Both the position numbers and the translations under genes were made by a program. A stretch of DNA of 64,000 nucleotides from Symbiodinium sp. CCMP2592 (taxonomy: Eukaryota > Sar > Dinophyceae > Suessiales > Symbiodiniaceae): contig CAJNDT010003224.1 in assembly GCA_905221615.1 (NCBI GenBank), forward strand, positions 658,501 to 722,500. The letters are read 5' to 3'. The notes under the pieces were generated by a model. It did not search any database and was not told the DNA's origin. It was given only the letters and a program-made list of their open reading frames with translations. Shown here in pieces: positions 47,936 to 60,059 of this stretch. Within the stretch, counting starts at the first letter, position 1; each line of letters opens with the position of its first letter.

Positions 47936-47944
47936 TGAGTAGTA

Positions 47945-47984
<40 letters not shown>

Positions 47985-48015
47985 TAGTCGTAGTAGTAGT
48001 AGTAGTACTAGTAGT
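47936..48015. repeat. TAG trinucleotide microsatellite
   Basis: (TAG)n with a few substitutions, first of two such blocks within 1 kb. Confidence 0.95.
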
Positions 48016-48571
48016 AGGTCTTATGAGTAATATTTCGTAGTGCCGTGGTGCTATTAAGTGGTAGGGGCAATCCTAGTGTGCCAGCGTTAGTGCTGCCGGT
48101 AATGGCACCGACTTAGTGGTAGTCCTTGTAGTAACGCCAGAAAACTGTTCGGGTTAGGGTCTACTATACAGACAGGATTCATGCGTGCTGGGGTATAGGG
48201 TAGGGAGGGATTTGCAATGCAGCTGTCGAGGACAGGGGCCTGGCAACCTAGCCAAACCTAAGTCTAAGTTGAATGGATGAGTGGACGAATATTGTGTTTA
48301 ATGAAAATCTGAGGGATCTGACCAATTGAGTCTCAGACCCGACCAAACAAAAATCGATTTCTTCAGCATACAAGCCTTCTACATAGTGCCAATCTCTGAT
48401 CCCCAAGTGAGCCCACTATAATCGGACTAGAGCCTTGGAGAACAGGCCATTAAGAGTACTAGCAGTACTATTGCTGGTACTACACTAGACTAATATAGTA
48501 TTCGTACCAATACAAGTATTCGTACTACGTAATTACCAGATCAGGACCACGACCTACAGACCAGGACGTAA

Positions 48572-48892
48572 ATTATAGTACTACTAGTACTAGTACTACT
48601 AGTATTACTACTACTAGTACTAGTAGTAGTACTAGTACTAGTACTAGTACTAGTACTAGTACTAGTACTAGGACTAGGACTAGGACTAGGACTAGGACTA
48701 GGACTAGGACTAGGACTAGGACTAGGACTTGGACTTGGACTTGGTTTTGGACTTGGACTTGGACTTGGACTAGGACTAGGACTTGGACTAGGACTAGGAC
48801 TAGTACTAGTACTAGTACTAGTACTAGTAGTAGTAGTAGTAGTACTACTACTACTACTACTATACTACTACTATACTACTATACCACTGCTA

Positions 48893-48971
<79 letters not shown>

Positions 48972-49012
48972 GAGTACTACTAGTACTACCAGTACTACCA
49001 GTACTACACTAC
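48572..49012. repeat. Nested ACTAGT/ACTAGG/ACTTGG hexamer array flanked by ACT/AGT triplets
   Basis: Blocks run in the order ACTAGT, ACTAGG, ACTTGG, ACTAGG, ACTAGT, AGT and ACT, roughly mirror-symmetric about 48745. The hexamers are variants of the same triplets, so hexamer expansion from a trinucleotide seed is likely. ACTAGT is self-complementary, making most of the array hairpin-prone. Confidence 0.95.
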
Positions 49013-49559
49013 CACATGACTTCCACCACTACTAGCTGTAGTAATAGTACCATACTACGCCTAGTACCAGTGGAACACACAACATTTTGGGAGCTCTCAC
49101 CGGTACATTCGCACCACTACATGGTACAGCCCTCTAACACTAGAGCCCGGCAATCGCACATCGCCCCATGGCCAACTTTGCACAAGCCCCTTGAATTCCG
49201 AATGCCCCCAACATGTGTTTGCCTTCTTATAGTTTTACGATGCCTTTTTTACCCTGGAACTTCAGAACCCTACTTGTACACAGAGCACGAAATTGAAGAT
49301 CCTATTAAGTTAACAGTCCGAAGGCATATTATCAGGCCAAAAGAAATCTTAGCCCCCAACACCTTGGGCCGGCCATCGCGACGAACTCCCCGCCGCACCG
49401 TTCCTCTTGAGTCCCATTTAAAGTTCGCTTTGTCGATGTTCCGGATTCTCGAAGCCACAGAGAGGCATGCAATCCAAGGCCTCATCGCTGGGATACGAGG
49501 ATATGCTATATTGTGTCATATTATTGTATTTTCGCAAGTGCACATGTATGAACAGATCT

Positions 49560-51203
49560 GCAGTGCAGTAGAGCAACGCCGTGCCGTAGATCATGGATCG
49601 CTTCAGCGTTTTCGAACCGAACTTACCCATCCAACTTAGCTGAAGGCAGGTATAATGGTGAGAGAGAAAATGTTTCGTATGTTCATGCACAGAAACACTG
49701 TAATGCCAGCAAGCAACAAACGAGTCAGGTACGTTCTCGGAAACAGGTCCGGGATGACGGTGGAAGCAACTTTGCAAATCCATTGCATCTCTGGCATATA
49801 TGGTAAAACACTCGACCCTGGTTGCTCGATGGCCCACCATACTCGCCTTGCCATCGCCACGAGGCATCCCAAAGCCGAACGGGATGCCGTCATGTTGCCA
49901 ATCCACACTGCTTTGACCGACACATCCCCTCTTGGACACCCTTTCGTCTTCTTCGTGGTAGATGAACACATCCAAACATGTGAATTACATGGTGTGCCCA
50001 TGCACATCAGAGCACCTGGCTTCAAACGAAGAATCCCTTGCAGGAGGACCATAAATCCCGGCCTCGAGGATAGAACAACACACTGGTACAGCAATCAGAC
50101 AATCTGCGAACACAATGTAAGTACACGAGAATAGTCGAAAGCCAAGTGGCAATGTGTTTACATCATGGTGGCGATGGATGCATGTGTCCAAACGGGAGGA
50201 TCGAAAGCCCCTTCGGCCTCAACATTGACATTAATAGTAATACACTAATCATTTCTATAACAGTATTATATAAATACATTTAAATAAATAAATAAATAAA
50301 AAAATCTATATATATATATATATATATATGTGTGTATGATTGCAAAATCGAAGTCGGATATTGTTTGCAGCCCGAGCACGGAAAGCGCGGTGGACGCCAC
50401 CCCAGCCACAGAACACATCCAGACAGTCCAAGTCCTCGGCGACATCGCTGAAATGCATGTTTCTTTTGTACGTACTTTGGTACAGAACCGAATTGGGGAT
50501 GAGGGCTAGACACTGGAATGCCGAAGGTCTGAACACAGTGTTGTTTATATACATGTGTATATATATATATATATAGATATATTACATTTATTTATATATA
50601 TATACACCTGGACGTACTATCCGCTACGTATACCGAAGGCCTAAAAACCTTTATAACCAGACCACAAATCCAAGCTGTCACGAAGCCAATAAACGAATTG
50701 AAGGGCTTTACAGAAAGATAAATATAGTTTCATGTATAGGGTTAGTTTTTCAACATATACGTGACATGTTATAATCTACGGGACTATCACACAAACACAT
50801 ACTTTGACCGGGGCAATGAACAACTCTGACCAGGAATAATTGTGCCTCGCTTTACACCCAGTAGAAGCTGCTCCGTAAGTGCACATGGTGATCTCGATTG
50901 CACAATCTGAAAGCCAATCACACAGCAGTGTGTTGTTTCAAATTGTTGAGGCCTCTGCCCCCCCTTCCCCCCCGGAGAGCTCGTTGCCTCGTCCGTGAAA
51001 TCCTTGTTACTCAGGTGGATGACGTAGTCAAGGATGTGAATCCTGGGCGGGTACGAAAATAGCTGCACTAAAGCTGCAATGCGGCATGCAGGGAACCAAA
51101 CAGCAGACCAGTAATTCACCTGCATGCAAGCAAGACTCAAGATTCCTGGAGCCCCGAGGGCCAAGAGCACTGCAACTTCGACTTTCGAAAGAGTGAGCGC
51201 CAT
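49560..51203 (-). CDS. Methyltransferase-like gene C (C5-cytosine-MTase-like motifs)
   Basis: Minus-strand pieces in order: about 50941-51203 ('MALTLSKVEVAVLLALGAPG', a hydrophobic N-terminus), 50372-50447 ('LDCLDVFCGWGGVHRAFRAR', acceptor 'tttcag', GC donor), 49771-50062 ('LKPGALMCMGTPCNSHVWM' and 'VWWAIEQPGSSVL') and about 49560-49634 ('WMGKFGSKTLKRSMIYGTA'). The first core motif fits an S-adenosylmethionine-binding D-x-F-x-G-x-G-G (motif I of C5 methyltransferases). TPCNS resembles the Pro-Cys catalytic loop (motif IV), and 'AIEQPGSS' the position of motif VI. From memory this motif order belongs to a large Symbiodinium family. Exact activity (DNA, RNA or none) is not shown. Some junction phases are unresolved and a small exon between 50372 and 50062 may be missing. 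The overlapping plus-strand frames (49016-49639, 49655-50134) are antisense shadows. Confidence 0.55.
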
Positions 51204-51705
51204 GTCGGGATACCGAAACAAAAAGCTTCACAAAGCACGCTTTTGCCACAGGAACTGTGTATGCAACTGTCGACACCTACGTAGATACAGTGACCTAGTC
51301 TGCGAGCTTCGACCACGTAACTGAGGCTGCTTTGTACCGGCACTTCCACCTGCACGCTGTGAAGCAGCTCCCCAAGCACACACGTTCAAACGTACACAGG
51401 CATGTATCGCTCAAGGATCAGAAACCAACACTGCGGCTCCGGATTTTTTTTGCATCGACCTGCATGACATACCCCTTCGAACATGCAGCAGCGGACACTT
51501 CAGCAGCGGGTTCGGGATCAGCGCGATCCCTCTTGCTTTGCAAAACACATGTGGCATCCGGACAGCATGAGCACTATGGCCCCCAGGGAGCAGTACATGT
51601 GCAGTACGGATAAGCTTATCGAATATGTGTTAAAATGCACACTGCAGTCTCCTAGCCCACGTGCTTCCAAAAGCAGCAACTGCTCAGCCAATTTAAACCA
51701 AATCC

Positions 51706-52338
51706 TCAGTCTCTGGTTTTGATGAGGGTTTCCCTATCGGCTTCGAACTCGTCGAGCACCTGGAAGTAGTCGACCCCATCCTGAAGCTTCCTGGCCTGGG
51801 TACATGTATAGCTCGTATTTTTGGCTGCATGAGATACTCATACCTCGAAGACCAACACCCCGAAAATGAACTGCATCCACCCCCCATTAACTTAACTTCC
51901 TCGAAGCAAAGCAAAAGCCCGAAAGTCACCGCTTGTTAGGGAACGGATCGCCTTTTGGTTATTGTTCGGGGCGTAGCAAGTACATATAGATACGGTCACT
52001 AATAATTACTGTACTCCGTTTTGGGAATCGGCATTATACAGCGACACGGGCCAGTAGTAGGGAAAGCCCTGGTGCAGGTTATTAACACACTACGCTCCAT
52101 AGGCGAGTGGCTGCCTTGATGCATATGTCCACCACGGCACGCATCTGCGTTTCATCGAGATCGGTGCCACCGTTGATGTGCAAGATCTGTATAGCAGGGC
52201 CGGGGATATCGATTATAAGCTATAGTATTCGCGGTGAGCTAGAATGCATTTGCAAGAGTAGAGACACATTAATTAAGCTATATGCAGATCGACAACTACG
52301 ATGGATATGCAGAGATCAACATTAATACTGAACGAATG

Positions 52339-52377
<39 letters not shown>

Positions 52378-53727
52378 CACATATATATATATATTATATC
52401 GAAACGACTGACAAACTGAGGTGCGAGGTGGCCATGACAGGGGTATCCAGAGCTCAATCCTCGGGTTCAGTTATGAAAGGGATTGGGCTGTAGGGTCGAG
52501 GGCATGCACACATATGTACGGTGTGTACATTATTTTCTAGAGCTCATGTGTAAATGCATGTGTGGAAAACTACATATAAAATCATACATATTTATATATA
52601 TATATATATATATATGTAGATTTTTAATACTCAAATACACGTGTGTATTCCAACCAGGAGCTTCGAAGTCAACGTATCTCCCTGCCTGCTTCTTCTTGTT
52701 GGTGCCAAGCTTGCGACACACTCCAACACACCAGCGGTTCCAATATGGCATCACCTTGGAATTGTAGTACCGTATGCGTAGCTTTGGGTTTCCTATGCGC
52801 AACTGCAATATCCGAAATATTGATGATCAACTGGGTGGCTTCGAAGTTTTCAAAGGAGGGGATATCGATCTCGTACGTGTTCTTCTTTGTGCGACGCTTC
52901 TTAGCTTCGGGCTCACCCCCATCCCCGTCTTCCGGAACCGGAGCTGCTGCTGCCGGAACCGGAGCTGCTGCTGCCTGGACCGCGATCTCTGGAACCGGAG
53001 CTGCTGCTGCCTGGACCGCGATCTCCGGAACCGGAGCTGCTGCTGCCTCGATCGCGCTTAGCTTCTGGGCAGCCTCGGCGTCATCCTTCTCCGCCGATCC
53101 CCTTTTCCCAGCCTTAGCCTTCGGCTTACTCTTGCCTTTAGCTTTAGCAATCACCGGAGCACCTTCGCCAGGCTCTCCCTGCTTGCCGGAACGGCCCCCA
53201 CGGCCACGGCCACCGCGACCCCTACCACGGCCATCACCCTTCGCTTTGGCCGCGGCTTTGGCCGCAGATCTCCTCAGCCACCACGCCCAGAAGCAAACAT
53301 ATATATATATATATACTATACAAGAAATCAAAAAAATCCCTATAGTATATATATATATATATATATATATATTAGGATTTTGAAATGCAAACAAACCACA
53401 GCTTCGACTGCTGAGCCGGTAGGTCTTGATACTCGAGCTCGTTACCCGACTGGCCCATAGCCTCGCCAGAGATGTCGTTGTCATCCCACTGAGGACGTTC
53501 GCGAATCAAGGGTCCGTCATCTGCCTCGAAGCGCTCTCGATCGACTTTAGGGGGTGATCGTGTAGACCCTGGTGGTCGTATAATATATATATATATATAT
53601 ATATAGATAGATAGCAGGGAATTCAATAGATAGATAGATATACATATACATATTATATATATATATATATATCTATATATATATATATATAGTGTGTGTT
53701 TTATCTGACAGGATCCTTCAGTTCGGA

Positions 53728-53770
<43 letters not shown>

Positions 53771-53788
53771 AGCAATTCTGACGAACTG

Positions 53789-53831
<43 letters not shown>

Positions 53832-53856
53832 CATGTTTACAAGCTTACAATCTATC

Positions 53857-53896
<40 letters not shown>

Positions 53897-56800
53897 CATC
53901 ACCGTATAGACACCTGAACAAAGCAGGGCCCCCTAAAATCCTAAGCCCTGAACCCAGCCAAAGCCCCAAGACCTGTACTTAACCGCTATAACCCCTTAAA
54001 AACCAAACCCAGAAGCAATACCCTTCAAAGGCCCAACCCCATCACCTCAACCCTAAAATCTGGTAAGCCTAGCGTAATTGGACGGGAGCCCTACGTCGCA
54101 ACCGGACAACCTAATCTTCACATATATATATATATAATTATTCATATTAAAATTCTGCATATATACATATATACATATATATATATATTCAACCCAACAA
54201 GCCCGGAAACCTCAAAGCCCAACCCCCTAAACCCCTATATACCGCAAAATTCAATTAACCCAATATCCAACCTGGCCTCAGAAAAGTAGTCCGTCCAACA
54301 CAAACAGAATATCACGACACACTCGCATGCAAGGGCCCATGAAAAGTCCGTAAGACATCATGAATTTATGAGGGTAACGGGTTTCGGGTTGAGGATTTAG
54401 AATCTTGGGTCCAAGGCTTAGGATAAATCATTCGAGTAACTAGCAAGCAGTAAGCCCCATCAGGAAACCGACGTGCAAGTAGTGGTAGGGTATAATTAAT
54501 ATTCTGGCCGAATATTGGACTTACAGGAGGTTCCAAGTCTAGCATTAAAGGCTAGAATCTTTGAGGATCTGGCGGTCCAGGGTGCTTTTCAGTGGGTGCG
54601 ATTATAGGACGAGACTCACGTTTGCAGGTCTAGGTTTACCACCCTCGCAGGTCGTGCTTCTATGTACATCAATATTGCCGATGCAGAGTATAAGGGTTTT
54701 AAGTGCAGAGTTTAGGGTGCAAGTGCGGTTGAATCACAAACTTTCCGAGTTCTCAGGGATCCACCCCAACACATCGAACAGAAAACTGTCCATAAAGCTG
54801 CTTTAGGGTTGATCCGTTAAAACCATAAGCCCTCGGCACCACATAAGCCGCTAAACCCAAATTTCCAAGCCCCGAGCCTCCAAACCCCAGGCCCTTCAAT
54901 TGCAATGGCTAAAATATTGAACCGTTGAAAACCGAAATCCCAAGCCATAGAATACGCAATGCAATCTCCACAACTTGTAAGTCTGAAGCCCACAGCCGGC
55001 CCAACACCCCAAAGCAGCTACGAAGCACACCTCTAGCCCCAAGCTCCCAAAACAAAAGTCCAAACCCCCCAACCCTGTAAATCCACCCTCGAATCCCCGT
55101 CCGGCCCAAAAGATGAATGCAACACCATATATATATATATAGACATATCCCCAAGCCCCAAACTCTAACCCCCAAACCCGAAAACCCTGATCCTTTACAT
55201 CCCGTGTAACCGAAGCCCCAAGCCCCAAATACAATATGTATATACATATATATATATATATATGTGCTGCTTATCCCCTATAATCTTGTGCCTTGTCGGC
55301 CGTGCGGAGAGGATCAGCTGTCGCCTGCACAGCGATTGGAACACGGTAGGGCAAGGTCCCCCAGCCCCCCTCCTTCCCCCCTCCACCCCTCGCCGTCTGT
55401 TTGGATTTTAAACCCAGATGCGCACACCCTGCCCCTTGCACGAAGCTACCTGCGAACCCCGGAAGTTTTACGCTTTAGGGTTAACGTTATAGGGTTCATA
55501 TAGGGGCTCCTAGGGTTTCGCTTTTTTTCTGCTATGGGGGCGGTAGAAAAAGAGGATACAGGTCTCAAACCTTCAGACATTAGAATTTTAAAGCCGCAGA
55601 TGATATATCGGGCATAATATATAGTTAACGTTAGGAGCATCTTGTTCAGAAACTTTTTATTCCTGCTAATATATATATATATATATATATATAATAATAA
55701 TAATATACATATATTACACCCCTAAGCGCAACCCCGTATCCTCGGACCCGGAAAGTCTACAACACTTCACATGTGGCCTCCTCGGCCATGTGGCCTGCCC
55801 CATCTGGCTTTGTACCACTCGTAGCTGTCGCCTGCACAAATGAATGAGTGGCGGAAAGAGAGAAATTGATTCGTCTATGCATGTCACACTTCAAGCTTTC
55901 TGTTGTTCGGTGTTGTGGTTTGGGTGTTGTTGTTGTGGTGGTGTTGTTTTGAGTATGCGATTTAATCGATACATGCACGTTGTTTGTACTAGACTTGCAG
56001 TAGGCCGGCCTCAAAGATGGCTGGACCATCCACAGGGAACGGGTTCTGGGAATCTTCCGAACACGTGTACCGTTTCGAATACATGTACACATCATCGTTT
56101 TCTTCCGCACCCTTCGCGAAGCACACCTCCGCGGCGAGCTCCGGATCCTTGTGGGGCTTTGCACACATGTCAGTCGGCTCCACGGTCGACTCCATGGCCA
56201 CAGCAACCTCAGAAGATCTGGGGGCTCATATTGATCCTTTTTGGGGGGCTCTGCACACTCAACCGTCGCCTCGTGGGGCTCGGCACACTGAGGCGGCTCA
56301 AGCTCCAGGTTAATCTCCTTTCGGATTTAGTGGTTTTCTTTCGGGGTTTGGGGTATTTGGTTTGGGGCTCTTCCGGGGCTTTGCACAGTCGACCGTCGGA
56401 TCAACTAGTCGTCTCCTTGCGGGCAATCTTCTTGCGGGGCTCGGCACATGTGCGCTCAACCGTCGGCACGACGTCCACGGCAGCCTCCTTTAGGGTTTAG
56501 GGGTTTAAGGTTTGGGGATCGGCACACTCGAGTGTCTCCACGACTCCTTCTGGGGCTCTGTGCGCTCAACCGTCGGCTCCGTGGCAATCTCCTATTACGG
56601 GCTCGGCACATTCTCGACCATCTTCCGGGGAAGTATTAATTTCTGGATTGCAATTGGGTGGCTAACGGTCCTTCTGGTGCTCTGCACTCTCAACCATCGG
56701 CTCTGTCGACTCCACGGCGATCTCCTATTGGGGGCTCGGCACATTCTCGAATGTCCATATATATAATGATATACCGGTCCTTCTGGGGCTCTGCATACTC

Positions 56801-58977
56801 AAACGTCGGCTCTGTCGACTCCGTGGTAATCTCCTGTTGAGGGCTGGGCACAACCGTCAGTTGGGTTTGGGGTTTCAGGATATAGGCCTTCTGGGGCTCT
56901 GCGTGCTCAACCGTCGGCTCTGTCGACTCCGTGGTAATCTCCTGTTGAGGGCTGGGCACAACCGTCAGTTGGGTTTGGGGTTTCAGGATATAGGCCTTCT
57001 GGGGCTCTGCGTGCTCAACTGTCGGCTCTGTCGACTCCGTGGTAATCTCCTGTTGAGGGCTGGGCACAACCGTCAGTTGGGTTTGGGGTTTCAGGATATA
57101 GGCCTTCTGGGGCTCTGCGTGCTCAACCGTCGGCTCAACAGCAGTCTCCTGTTGGGGCTCGGCAGACTCGACCGTTTTCGGGAGAAGTTATTAGCAGTAC
57201 TCTGTTAAAATTTGGCCAAGACAGTTGGGCCCACTGCAATATAAATATACTTAAGGGTTTCAGGGTTCGGGGTTTAAAGGCTCGGCACACTCATCGTCTC
57301 CACGGCTCCTTCTGGGGCTCTGCGCGCTCAACCGTCGGCTCATTCGACTCCACGGCATGCGCAGTCTCCTAAAGGGCACTCGATCGTAAGCTCGCTCACT
57401 GTACATCTTCGCGGGGAATTATTACTTGAAACAGTCGATCCAGGGTTTAAGCTTCTAGGGTTTGGGGCTTGCATTGCATTGGGGTTAATCATATTGTTAT
57501 TTTGGGGGCTCGCACACTCGAGTGTACATGCTATGATCCACGGCTCCTTCTGGGGCGTTGTGCCCGAAACCGTCGGCTCAGGAGTCGACTCCACACCAAT
57601 CTCCTGTTGAAATGTTGGGAGCTCGGCACACAAATCGTCAGCTCAGCAAGTCGAGTTCAGGGCAATCATTATCTCCGGAACCTTTAGGGTTTATAGAGGT
57701 TCGGGTTTGGGGCTTTGTGCTTAGTTTGGGACTCCGCACACTCAAGTGTCTGCGATTCACTGCTAATTAGGAACTCCTTCCGGGACTCGGCACTCTCACC
57801 CGTCGACTCCAAGGCAATTTCTGAAGTCTCGGCACACTTGCCCGTCTCCACGGCAAGCTCCTTCTGGGGATCAACTACTTCGAATTGCAATTGGGGGCTC
57901 GGCACACTCGATAGTCGACGGCTCAACGGTCGACTCCCCCCGCTCCTCCGTCGGCTCATCAGCCGGCGGCTCCACTGAGGGCTCCGGGTCGGCACTCTCG
58001 GCGACCGGCTCCGCGGTAGGCGCACTGCCATCGTCGACGTCCTCGTCGTCGTCGTCGTCGTCACCGGCGCCGCCGGTCCCATCGGGCGGCTGCACTGTCG
58101 CACAAACCAATGCGAGGATGTCCTTGAGATGCTGTATCTCCTGGGTCCTGCGTATACTTGCAAGGGATTCATTGATTCTTATACAACTCCCGGCCCAGTC
58201 CTGGATCTATCAGGGGTTCTACGGTATAGCCGGATTCCGTACATGGCCCGCAAGCGTACGGTGCCCGCGTTGAGGTCCACCCAGGCCTGCATAGCCAACA
58301 TATGCAGAAATACACATACACATGCATTACACACATATATATATACACAACATGCTTGCCTGCACCTCCTTCTTCTTGTATCCAGATGGCAGCAGCTCGT
58401 GCTCTTCCTCCACCCACTTAAAGGCGGCCTCATGATCAGCAAGCTATATGATCATGATCACATTATGAATTATTATGTGCCACCCTGCTGGACCGTCGTA
58501 TTTGCGAGCGAGGGCTCCTTGAATTTCGTGATCGTAGGCTGCTTCATGCCGAAATTTGCATAAAGTCTCTGCAGAATTTCATGGGCTTCATGAACAGCGT
58601 CTTCGGACATGTACTCCCTGGCCGGCAGGCAGTCGCGATCCTTAAGTGTGATCAGATCGATCTATATATAGATCTATAGATCTAGTATATAGATCGATCT
58701 ATCTCAAAGTTCGATCCTGTATGCACGCCAAATGACATCACTGCGACGAATTTCTGAGGCCAGTGAATGGTTGTTGTCTTGCTTGGACAGCATCCATTCG
58801 TTCAAAATCTCCTGCAGAGTCTCCAACCTCAATTCGTCAATAAAGTATTTAATGTAAAACTACATGGCACTCGTAACTGTCGTATATCATGCAATGATCT
58901 TTACCCAGCAACTCCGGGTCGTCACGAGGAACCTCGACCTCCACTTCAGGTTCCGCCGCCGGCTGGCCACACGACAT
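51706..58977 (-). CDS. Modular multi-exon gene B with acidic array and RGG box
   Basis: Exons: 58871-58977 (ATG 58977), 58725-58827, 58494-58661, 58360-58443, 58231-58286, 57889-58147, the mini-exon array (own entry), 55995-56207, 55766-55831, about 55271-55324, 53397-53568, 52852-53272, 52641-52802, 52094-52186, 52015-52068 and 51706-51795 (TGA 51706-51708). The last four join in phase 0, and TG|G completes Trp at 53397/53272. Order of parts: '[19 protein letters not shown]', '[19 protein letters not shown]', '[18 protein letters not shown]', an eight-residue Asp/Glu run, Glu/Pro/Thr repeats, '[18 protein letters not shown]' (RGG box), Lys-rich '[15 protein letters not shown]', '[12 protein letters not shown]' repeats, '[17 protein letters not shown]', '[20 protein letters not shown]' and '[18 protein letters not shown]'. 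The family is unknown. RGG plus acidic tracts suggest an RNA or chromatin protein of the nucleus (inference). GC and GA donors are frequent. Confidence 0.65.
53290..53380. repeat. TA microsatellites in a gene B intron
   Basis: Two (TA)n blocks at 53297-53316 and 53346-53372 flank a short unique stretch in the 124-nt intron between the RGG exon and the exon before it. Confidence 0.9.
53578..53905. repeat. Cluster of five TA microsatellites
   Basis: (TA)n blocks at about 53581-53606, 53652-53691, 53731-53766, 53791-53827 and 53857-53895 are separated by 20-50 bp of unique sequence, all in one large intron of gene B (53569-55270). Confidence 0.9.
53920..55260. other. Intron of gene B rich in CCCTAAA/CCCCAAA words
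   Basis: No exon was found. Open frames on the minus strand here (54896-55247) encode Gly/Leu/Phe repeats that are translations of telomere-like words. Confidence 0.5.
56130..57882 (-). repeat. Duplicated mini-exon array of gene B
   Basis: About 13 related units lie on the minus strand. Each has an acceptor (AG|GAG), a 45-60 nt segment encoding variants of '[18 protein letters not shown]', then a GA- or GC-type donor (AAG|GA or AAG|GC) and a short intron. Unit 3' ends are seen on the plus strand as 'cttctggggctctgc'-like words near 57861, 57549, 57310, 57103, 56995, 56887, 56779, 56670, 56547, 56431, 56367, 56247 and 56148. Spacing from 57103 leftwards is 108-123 bp for most. Several introns contain CCCTAAA-like words, for example 56490-56520 and 57260-57275. 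Some units have in-frame stops between the exon-like parts, so they need splicing. Alternatively part of the array is read straight through. The product is an acidic, disordered tail. Confidence 0.7.
56777..57145 (-). repeat. 108-bp tandem repeat, about 3.4 copies
   Basis: Near-identical units start at 56777, 56885, 56993 and 57101 (the last is partial), with period exactly 108 bp, that is 36 codons. The minus frame is open throughout and repeats '[20 protein letters not shown]' followed by '[16 protein letters not shown]'. The second half could also be a 54-nt intron (GC donor, AG acceptor). The period of three keeps the frame either way. Confidence 0.9.
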
Positions 58978-60059
58978 GACGGTACAAGGTAAAAAGCTGC
59001 ACAGCTGCCTTCTGCAAAATGCTACAGCATGCATTGCAGCAACTCCTATTCCATAATCACGCACACACACACACAGACGCCAACATCCGATTCAGCTAGA
59101 CGACACGTGCACTGCAGCTCGAAGCTTCACAAATGCCTGCACTGATAGCTGGGATGGAAGGGCGCACCTCTCGAGGCATCCGTCCGGCCACGGAGCTTCA
59201 CCAGGCGAGAGGCTCTTCGCATATCATGGTGCCAGCTCTCACAGCCGCCGTAGTGCCAGCACACAGTCGAAACATCATTTCGAAAGCCACGGCCATACTA
59301 CATTATGCTAGTTCAAAGTGCAGGCTGCAATCTTGGAACCCGAATCCAATATATGCTTATGATATGATCATCTTGATAATCGCCTCCTCATGAGGTGATT
59401 GGTAACAACGTTGAACATGCACACACACATATGTATACACAATTATATCCGAACATGATGCATCGAACATTCCGCCCAACGTCCATATTCACACTCAATG
59501 CAAACTTTCACTGCAGAGCCATATCCCGTCCACTCTCCGGGCGATCGCTCACCGAAATCCCAATCACACCCTGATGTGAACATCAAGGACCCAAACATCG
59601 AGCACGATGACACCAATGCCAGCCCCTTTCGGAATGCAAAATCATGCGACAACGACTCCTATGGTTGATAATATTGTCTCCATATTGAATTAGGGGCTTT
59701 AAGGTGCCGTTAAGGTTTTTTCCCACTCGGTGAAACTGCAGATCAACTACTTGAAGGTATCAACAATCATAGCCCTATGAAATGACCTTGCCCGGCAAGG
59801 GGGTTTGGAACCGGTTCGGTTCCTGGAACCAGGGGGTTTTGAGCCATGACCCCAACTGTTGGGTACATAGGCCATGGCCCCAACTATTGGGTACACGGAA
59901 GCCCTGGGAGACCTATAGAACCACATAACCCGCGCAGATAAGGCACGCTGCCAGTCCATGCTACTCCGTGTCATGCAGCTTCAGTTCGCGGTGTGATCAT
60001 CCCTTCGAATAAAAATGGAGGACACCTTTGCCTTGCAGTAAGCTTTGCTCGCCTGGCAA

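Noticed and set aside
49016-50134. Two long plus-strand open frames (207 and 159 codons)
   Set aside because: The minus strand carries methyltransferase-like motifs in the right order over the same stretch. The 5' part of the first frame is also translated trinucleotide repeat.
54896-55247. Two 112-codon minus-strand open frames
   Set aside because: Gly/Leu/Phe/Trp-rich translations of CCCAAACC-like words in an intron of gene B.
59133-59393. Plus-strand open frame of 86 codons
   Set aside because: The minus strand has an equally plausible frame ('MAVAFEMMFRLCAGTTAA'). Without splice sites neither is supported.
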